In this document: one piece after another, positions 57,090-64,000 of the stretch
How positions within the stretch are numbered: the first letter of the stretch is position 1
Layout of the letters: each line of letters opens with the position of its first letter
Assembly: GCF_963576675.1 (NCBI RefSeq)
Contig: NC_088917.1
Coordinates: forward strand, 32,146,501-32,210,500
From: Euphorbia lathyris
Taxonomy: Eukaryota; Streptophyta; Magnoliopsida; Malpighiales; Euphorbiaceae
DNA: 64,000 nucleotides
Direction: 5' to 3'
The notes under the pieces: model-generated
Database searches by the model: none
Seen by the model: only the letters and a program-made list of their open reading frames with translations
What the model was told of the DNA's origin: nothing
Made by a program: the position numbers and the translations under genes

Positions 57090-60063
57090 TTTTCAATCCA
57101 AAGGGCATCACCTTGAAGCAATAAGTCGTCTGGTGAGTTATGAATGATGTTTTGATTTCATCCGCCTTCTCCATGGGTATCTGATGGTAACTGGATTTCA
57201 CGTCGGTGAACGATAAAGCTTCATATCCTGCAGTTCCATCTACCAATATATCAATGTTAGGAAGTGGATACATATCTTTCGGACATGCCTTGTTCAAGTC
57301 TTTGAAGTCGACGCACATTCTGTACGTTCCATTCGGCTTTTTGACTAACGCCACATTGGCTAACCACTCCGGATAGGTGACTTCTCGAATTGCATCTGAC
57401 TTTAGCAAATCCGCCACTGCTTTTTCAATCGCCTTTTGCCGCTCAGGAGCATGTCCCCTCTTCTTTTGTCGCACTGGGGTTGCCCCTTTGTCTACATTCA
57501 ACCGATGGGTTGCTACGTCTGGGCTTATCCCTTTTAACACTTCATTTGGGGCGGCAAATTCCGACTCACATTGGATCAATACCTCGGTAATGGCCTTCTT
57601 TGTTTCTTCTGAGAGTCCAGCCGCTATTCGCACGTTCTTGTCATTCGAGATGGCGAATAGTTCCGTTTCTCCCAATGCTTCCGCCGGGAGCTTATCTTCG
57701 ACTTTATCCTCCTCTTCCGGTTTTGGTTCAAGTGATAATGTATAGGCCTGTTGAGATACAAGTTGATCACCTTCAACTATGACTTGCCCTTGGTGTGTTG
57801 GCAAATATAACGTTAAATGCTTCATTGAGATGAGCGACTCCGTTTCCGACAGGAATGGCCGTCCCAGAATTATATTGTAGGCCAGTGGGAGATCAAAAAT
57901 TGCGAATTCTAAATCACCTCGCCATTTTAGATTCTTATCGCCCATTTCTGCCTCCAACACCACCTGCCCACTCGTTTGGGAGGATTGACCCCCAAAACCA
58001 GTTACATCCATAAAGGTGTGTTCCACCCGCTCGTCGTTGATTCCCAACTTGTTGAATGTTGTCCGGGTAATGACATTGCAAGAACTACCTGTGTCGATAA
58101 GGACCCGTTTGACGTCCCATCCTTCAACGGCCATCGTGATCACCAGGGCATCCGCATGCGGCTCCGTGATTCTCGCAAATGAGTAATTGAGGGCATCCCC
58201 CCTATGTGTATTGCTCTTTCGCCATTCACGGTGAGTTTTTTTTGTTGGAGGCTCGTAGATTCCGCCTGCTATCACGTTTATCACCCCTTTCTTCTGCTTC
58301 TTTTCTGGCCGTGTTTCTCCCTCATGCGGGAGCGTTGTTTTCTCATCAGCTGTATCTTTTCTTACAAATTGATTCAGCTTGCCTCTCTCGATCAGTTCTT
58401 CTATTTCCTTCTTCAGTTCGTAGCAATCATCTGTGTCATGGCCATTCAACCTGTGGAACCTGCAATATTTGTTAGGATGTCGCCCCAAACTGGTTCGACC
58501 TTTTACCTCGGGGAACCGCACATCCTTCTTCAGGGGGCTCTTTTCGATCCAAAGTAACACCTCCTGGCGAGTCGCGTTTAGTGGCGTGTGATATCCTCCA
58601 CCTTGAAAGGGACGATCGCCTCTTCGAACAAAATTACTTTTGGACTGGGTCTGACGCCGACTGTCCGAAGTGGTTCTAGCGGCATCTCTTTCTCGCCGAG
58701 TTTGGGCCCTATGTTCCCTGTTGACATCATCCACTTTCATGAATTCCTTTGCTATCTTCATGAGCTCGGCTACAGTGCGTGGTTTGTTACGGATGATTTC
58801 TTCCCGCATGCTCCAATCTGTGGTTCCATCCGCCATGATGTTGCGAATACTCACGATATCTGGGTTCTGCAATCGCACCAGGATATCGTTAAAGGCGACA
58901 ACAAATTCCCTTAGGGAATTATAGTTCCTCTGTTTGATCTCCTTCAGCTGCCTATCTGTCACATCTACTGCTTTACAGCCCACGAACTTCGCACAGAAAT
59001 CCCGACTATATTGTTGCCAATTGTGAATAGATTCTGCCGGTAAAGATCGAAACCAATCAGATGCCGCACCGCCCAAAGTTGTCGAGAATAACCTGCAAAT
59101 TATGCTTTCGCTTGCCCCTGCAACATCCATTAACTCTCTGTAGTTCCTGACATGAGCCTCAGGGTCAGAATTTGGATCCCCATAGTATTTTGGTATGGCA
59201 GGCGCTTTGATTCTATGATCTGGAATGAATTCCCGTAACGAAGGGGCAAAAGGTGAATCGCTCTGGATCTCTGCTCTCGGCTTAGGCGAATACCCCATTT
59301 GCTCCATCATGCTTCGTAATTGATCTTCTAAGTCAATGTCGGGTATTCACCGGACCTCTTCCATCTGCTGCTGGTGAATTCTGGGTGGCATCCATCCGCC
59401 CATCGGTGTTGAGACGTGTGCCTGTTGGGGGACTAACCGCTGTCCCGTTATAGGATCAAAGTTCCATGTGTGCTCTCGCCCAGGAGTCATCAACTCCGAA
59501 TGTCTGGGAGGAAAAGGTTCCACTTGCTGTGGCGGAAGAGTGCCTTACACTCCTGGCAACGGTTGGGATGGCTGCCAGGTCGGATGTATCGTCGTAATGA
59601 GATCTGGGTGCGAGTAGTTGCTCGGGTGGCTGTGTGGGTTTGTGCGACTACTCTGGCCCACTTGATTTGGTGCCTGAGATGGCTGCGGGAGGGCCGACAT
59701 GACAGGGGTAGTCGGTGATTGTGTTGAGATAACCACAGGTTCTTGAGGAGCAGCCGCCACGGCGGTATTGTGTTCGGCGAGGGCCGTTAGTAAATTAATC
59801 ATTCGATCTCCAGCCGCCTGGCTCATGTTCGAGGCCAATACTTATCCAGCCATCTGTACGAAATCACTATTGGACATTTCCATCTCAGTTTGCACTTGGA
59901 CCTCCAATAACGGACTCAATTGTCCCGAAGGACCCGATGAGCTAGGCACCACAGGCTGTGTATTCGCAGGTTGCGAATTCGCAGTCCGTGGTCCCCTGGA
60001 GTTCATACTGGTTGATCTAGTGGTAACGCCGGTCGTTCGTGATGGTTCTGACATGTTCTTCAT
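57090..60063 (-). pseudogene. Gag-protease-RT of element F, RT truncated
   Basis: ATG 60063 (MKNMSEPSRTTG). Gag capsid core at 59270-58700 (SLREFIPDHRIKAPAIPKYY, GAASDWFRSLP), then the short zinc motif CRFHRLNGHDTDDC (about 58440). Protease VLIDTGSSCNVI (about 58080). RT begins VKKPNGTYRMCVDFKDLNKACPK and SFTDVKSSYHQI and stops at MPFGLKNA (about 57095). Three stops lie in gag: TAA 59842, TAA 59545 and TGA about 59349. The catalytic YxDD region and RNase H are absent. Confidence 0.88.
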
Positions 60064-60112
60064 GTACCTTTAACCAAATGTTGGTAAAAAAGGTCCACCT
60101 TCACCGCACCAA

Positions 60113-60577
60113 TGATAACTTGCTGGATCCGCTTTGATATCCTTTGCCGGAGTTACCTGCAAAACAAAACCGGAGACAGGATCTCCGGGAAAACTCTCCG
60201 ACGATCAAGTCAGTTTTTGTAAGGATGAGTCTATAATTTAGCAATAGCTTTGTGGGAAAAAATGTGAACATACCTTCCCCTTTATTCTTAAGGCCTTTTA
60301 TAGGTATTTTTGGGTAACCGCCGAGGGCGGTTACTCCTTAGTGGGCCACGTTCTGAGGGCGGTTCCCCCTTTTTAGGCCATGTCCCTTTCGTGGTCTTCA
60401 TGGCAACGAACGTGGTTCTGAGTGGGAGTCTTGTCGCTCCGTTTAGGAATTAGGGGCGGTTTACTCGCTGCGCCCGCTTCCTTCATTCGGGTCCCGTCCA
60501 ATCTTAGCCCATGGGGCTTTAATATGGGCTGGGCTTGCGAAATGAGTATAACCCGTTTTGGGCTTCGCGGGTTATCA
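60113..60577 (-). repeat. 5' LTR of element F
   Basis: 465-bp partner of 52247-52711. On the minus strand the next bases, TTGGTGCGGTGAAGGTGG, are the probable primer-binding site; I cannot assign the tRNA with certainty. Confidence 0.9.
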
Positions 60578-63500
60578 TCCAGTTATGAGGATCAGAGACT
60601 ATTCCAGGCTGACCATGGAAGAACACTCGTTGTGCATTATGTTGCCTAACGAAGGAAACAACATGTTTGAAGTGAAAGCATCTATGATACAAATGTTGCA
60701 GGCCGCAATGCAATTCAATGGATACCAGTCGGAAGATCTAAATGGGCATATCTAGGAGTTCATCACACTATGCAACACTTTCAGATCAAACCGAGGAGTT
60801 TCCGATGATGTGATAAGGCTAAAGCTGTTTCCTTTTTCTCTCAAGGACAAAGCAAAGAACTGGTTAAAGAACCTACAGCCAGGAACCATTACCACTTGGG
60901 AAGAAATGGCCAGTGCTTTTCTAATGAAATATTTTCCACCTAGACATGCCATCAAACTCAGAAATGAGGTATCCCATTTCGTGCAGGAAGAGGATGAATC
61001 CTTAGCCGAGGCATGGGAAAGGTACAAGGAATTATTAAAATGGGTACCAAATCATGGCATCCCCATGTGGATGCAAGTGCAGAATTTTTACAATGGAGTC
61101 ACCAACATTTATAAAATCCATATTGAATCCATTGCCAATGGTAACCCCGAAGATCTTGAACCACAAGCCTTATACAACCTTATTGAGAGAGTCGTAAGCA
61201 TGAGCTATAACTGGCACTCAGCTAGGAGTGAAGGAAAAAGAGCGGGGAATGATGATGTTGTGTCAAAACTGACCACCCAGGTGGAACAGCTTGCAAAGCA
61301 GCTCAGCAAGATTAATGTATCATCCATTCACAGCGAACCGTCGTTCAATGATGTTTGTGATTTTTGTGGAGGACCTCATTTCAACATAAACTGTCCTAGA
61401 GTCAAGCAAGGGAAAGGTGAGCAGGAGCAATGTGATTATGCTGGATATAATCAAAGGAACCCACCAAACCTATACTCAAATACCTACAACCCAGCCACAA
61501 GAAATCATCCGAACTTCGGATGGACCAGGCAGCCGAATCAGGAACAACCAAGGTATCAGCAGCAACAAGGAGCACAGTACTAGAGGCAACCTCAACAACA
61601 CTACAAACAGCCTGTTCCACCAAAGGAAGATATAGAACCGGACATGAAGACCATGATGATGCAATTCATGAAGTAGACACAATCATCAATTAAAAATCTG
61701 GAGACACAGGTCCATCAACTTGCTGCATCTTCGTCCAAAGGAAAAGGGATAATGCCAAGTAACACCGAACCAAACCCCAAAGGAGATGTCATGGCCATCA
61801 CTCTGAGATATGGTAAGAAAACTCACCCTCCTTTTCCTACTGATGCAAATGTTGAGTGTGCAGGTACTTCTCGAAATGTTGAAGAAGAGAAGAAACAAGC
61901 TGTTCCTAGTCAAGAAGAACCCGTCGGGGTAGAATTGACTATTGATCAGGACCAGGAGGAACAAGGAAAGAGGTACAAACCACCTCCGCCCTATGTGCCA
62001 CCTGTACCTTATCCGGCTAGGCTGATAAACAGGAAGCTTTAAGAACAAAATTCAAAAGTGCTGGACACCTTGAGGAAGTTGCATATCAACATTCCCTTCG
62101 TGGAAGCACTTGCTCAGATGCCCACATATGCAAAGTTCTTAAAAGATATCTTGTCAAACAAGAAGAAGTTGGAAAACATCTCGATGATCCAACTAAACAG
62201 GGACTGTTCTTCAATACTCCAGAACAAGCAGCAGCTTCCGAAAAAGCTGAAGGATCCAGGGAGTTTTTCTATTCCCTGTTCAATTGGCAAGTTAAATATT
62301 GAAAATGCACTATGTGACCTAGGAGCTAACACAAACCTTATACCATATTCTGTGTATGCTAAGCTAGGACTAGGAGAACCACAACCAACCAGAATGTCCA
62401 TTCAGTTGGCTCACAGGTCAGTATGTTACCCTAGGGGAGTAGTGGAAGATGTGTTGGTCAAAGTAGGAAAATTCATACTGCCTGTTGATTTCATCATAAT
62501 GGATATAGATGAGGACCTGCATGTTCCTATTATCTTGGGTAGACCGTTCTTAGCAACGGGTAAAGCATTGATTGATGTATGAGAGGGACAACTATTTTTG
62601 AGAATTAATGGGGAGGAAATCATTTTCAAAATGAATGAGGCTATGAGACGAGCTAACACTAGTGATGACACATGTTTTTTCTTAGATGATTTCCAAAGTC
62701 TTTCTACTTCGCAGGAACAGGGACAGGACACTCTAGAGGCTCTCTTGGGAGAAGAAGTGAATTTATGTGAAGGAAGAGGATGTTCCATTGAAACCAATTT
62801 GTCAATGCTCCCTCCTGATCCCACTGTCCCTACTCATCAAGAACCGCCTGAAATACCCACTGTGCCATTGACTAAACCCGAACTAAAACCTTTACCACCA
62901 CACCTAGAGTATGTGTTTCTAGAACCACCTAGCAGAAGCCCGGTGATTATATCTTCAAAACTAACCCCTGATCAGAAAGCTCAACTCATGGAGGTATTAA
63001 GAAGAAACAGGGATGCTATTGCGTGGAAAATTGATGATATCAAGGGTATTAGTCCGGCAGTCTGCGTTCATAGAATTCTGATGGAGAAAGATCATAAGCC
63101 GTCTATCCATCCACAGCACAGACTGAACCCCCACATGAAGGAGGTTGTGCAGAAAGAAGTGATCAAACTGTTGGATGCATGAATCATTTATACCATCTCT
63201 GATAGTGTCTGGATGAGCCCTGTTCGTGTTGTGCCAAAGAAAGGAGGAACCACAGTGGTTCTCAATGAAAAAAAATGAGTTGGTTCCCACCAGAACAATA
63301 ACAGGATGGCGAGTGTGTGTTGACTACCGAAAGCTCAATGAGGCAACGAGGAAAGACCATTTCCCGTTACCCTTCATTGATCAGATGCTAGAATGTTTGG
63401 CAGGGTATGCATTTTATTGACGGGTATTCAGGGTACAATCAGATTGCTATCCATAGTGAGGATCAAGAGAAAACAACTTTCACCTGCCCCTACGAGACCT

Positions 63501-63681
63501 ATGCTTACAGACGGATGCCGTTCGGGTTATGCAATGCCCCAGCCACGTTTCAGAGATGCATGATGTCCATATTTCACGATATGGTGGAATGGACTGTGGA
63601 AATCTTCATGGACGATTTCTCCGTCTATGGAAACTCATTTGGAAGCTGTCTGAACAATCTGGAGGTTGTGCTAGTGCGATG

Positions 63682-64000
63682 TAGGGGTGAACTCGAGTCG
63701 AACCGAGATCGAACAGGGGCAGGCTCAGCTCGGCTCGAGACATGTTGAGATCCAGCTCGGCTCGAGCTTGGCATTTTAGAGCTCGGCTCGAGCTCGATAT
63801 GGGTTCGGCTCGAGCTCGAAGCTCGTCGAGCGGTTCGATGAGCGGCTCGAGCTCGAAGCTCGTCAAGCAAAAAAACAAACCTGTCATGGTAGAGAGAGAG
63901 CCTTCTTCCTAGATCGACGGCAAGGAGAGAGAGCCGATATTGGTTGCCGGCAGCAGAGAGATAAAGCTGAGATTGGGTGGCTGTATGCAGTGGCGGACCC
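63682..64000. mobile_element. Start of a hAT-like DNA transposon or MITE
   Basis: The Athila RT frame is broken at GTGCGATG|TAGGGGTGAAC. TAGGGGTG is a common hAT terminal motif and GTGCGATG could be the 8-bp duplication. Inside are dense CTCGAGCTCGAAGCTCG-type palindromes (63690-63870). The right end lies outside the window. The final bases (CAGTGGCGGACCC, 63988-64000) look like another hAT-type terminus. Confidence 0.5.

Larger units (their letters stand above)
52247..60577 (-). mobile_element. Tat/Retand-like Ty3/gypsy element F
   Basis: 8331 bp, LTRs of 465 bp (52247-52711, 60113-60577), TGATAACTTGC...GGGTTATCA, duplication TCCAG (52242-52246, 60578-60582). LTRs differ at about six positions by eye. 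Gag, protease, RT and integrase lie on the minus strand. A spliced accessory gene lies on the plus strand between the 3' LTR and integrase, the position known for antisense extra ORFs in the Tat lineage. A deletion removed the RT C-terminus and RNase H. Confidence 0.9.
52054..63681 (+). pseudogene. Gag-Pol of Athila-type element E
   Basis: Blocks 52054-52246 and 60583-63681 around element F, chosen ATG 52054. The capsid region is at 60810-61200 (LKLFPFSLKDKAKNWL, ATWEEMASAF-like, EAWERYKELL) and a single CxxC zinc motif at 61360 (CDFCGGPHFNINC). The protease has the Athila-style CDLGANTNLIP (about 62310). RT follows with DGYSGYNQI, MPFGLCNAPATFQ and the catalytic FMDDFSVYG (about 63608). Stops: TAG 60753, TAG 61581, TAG 61675, TAA 62040, TGA 62580 and TGA 63180; frameshifts lie near 63265 and 63410. 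Truncated at 63681 by a transposon. Confidence 0.82.
50704..64000 (+). mobile_element. Athila-type Ty3/gypsy element E (runs off the window)
   Basis: A 5' LTR of about 1228 bp, a tRNA-Asp primer site and a gag-protease-RT frame of Athila style on the plus strand. Two insertions break it: element F (52247-60577, duplication TCCAG) and a DNA transposon at 63682. At least six in-frame stops and two frameshifts lie in the 3.1 kb of coding sequence seen. RNase H, integrase and the 3' LTR would lie beyond 64000. Confidence 0.82.

Noticed and set aside
57377..58924. Plus-strand frames of 60-122 residues opposite element F pol
   Set aside because: They are antisense shadows of gag-pol; only the frames at 52978-55223 show splice sites and domain similarity.

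Overview
This is nuclear DNA of a flowering plant, probably a eudicot. It is AT-rich and made mostly of LTR retrotransposons of plant-specific lineages (Sirevirus, Athila, Tat/Retand, Tekay-like LTRs, TRIM), with GT-AG introns and the decayed remains of one plant gene family. There are no operons, CRISPR arrays or rRNA/tRNA genes. The tRNA-like strings present are primer-binding sites.

Layout. 0.2-4.07 kb: a composite retroelement bounded by the 5-bp duplication TACGG. It has a miniature TRIM element plus an extra leader copy, joined to a near-perfect 3.2-kb palindrome whose arms end like a Tekay-type LTR. 5.6-17.8 kb: a decayed flavin-containing monooxygenase (FMO) cluster. One five-exon pseudogene lies on the minus strand with a copia fragment in intron 1, and two partial copies lie on the plus strand. 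One partial copy is split by a 2.17-kb solo LTR, and the minus-strand copy carries a hAT-like insertion in its upstream region.

17.9-50.7 kb: an old minus-strand Ty1/copia element (D), split at base 19079 by Sirevirus A (19080-48750). A is itself interrupted by a coding-poor tRNA-Asp-primed element C (25780-30849) and by a second Sirevirus B of the same family (31367-44451). B carries a solo LTR (40841-42434) in its extra ORF. Each of these insertions has a readable 5-bp target duplication, so their order is clear. From 50.7 kb to the window end: an Athila-type element E, opened by Tat/Retand-like element F (52247-60577) and by a DNA transposon at 63682.

How the parts work. Gag/pol reading frames in A, B, E and F all carry stops or deletions, and no intact autonomous element is present. 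Two accessory genes stand out. (1) A and B carry a long ORF after pol that does not look like an envelope gene. It is preceded in both by a TATA box and CT-rich leader, and in A also by an ocs/as-1-like TGACG palindrome, so it may have its own promoter. (2) F carries an intact-looking antisense four-exon gene (about 667 codons) between its 3' LTR and pol, resembling the Transposase_28 family plus a coiled coil. The host FMO genes are all pseudogenes.
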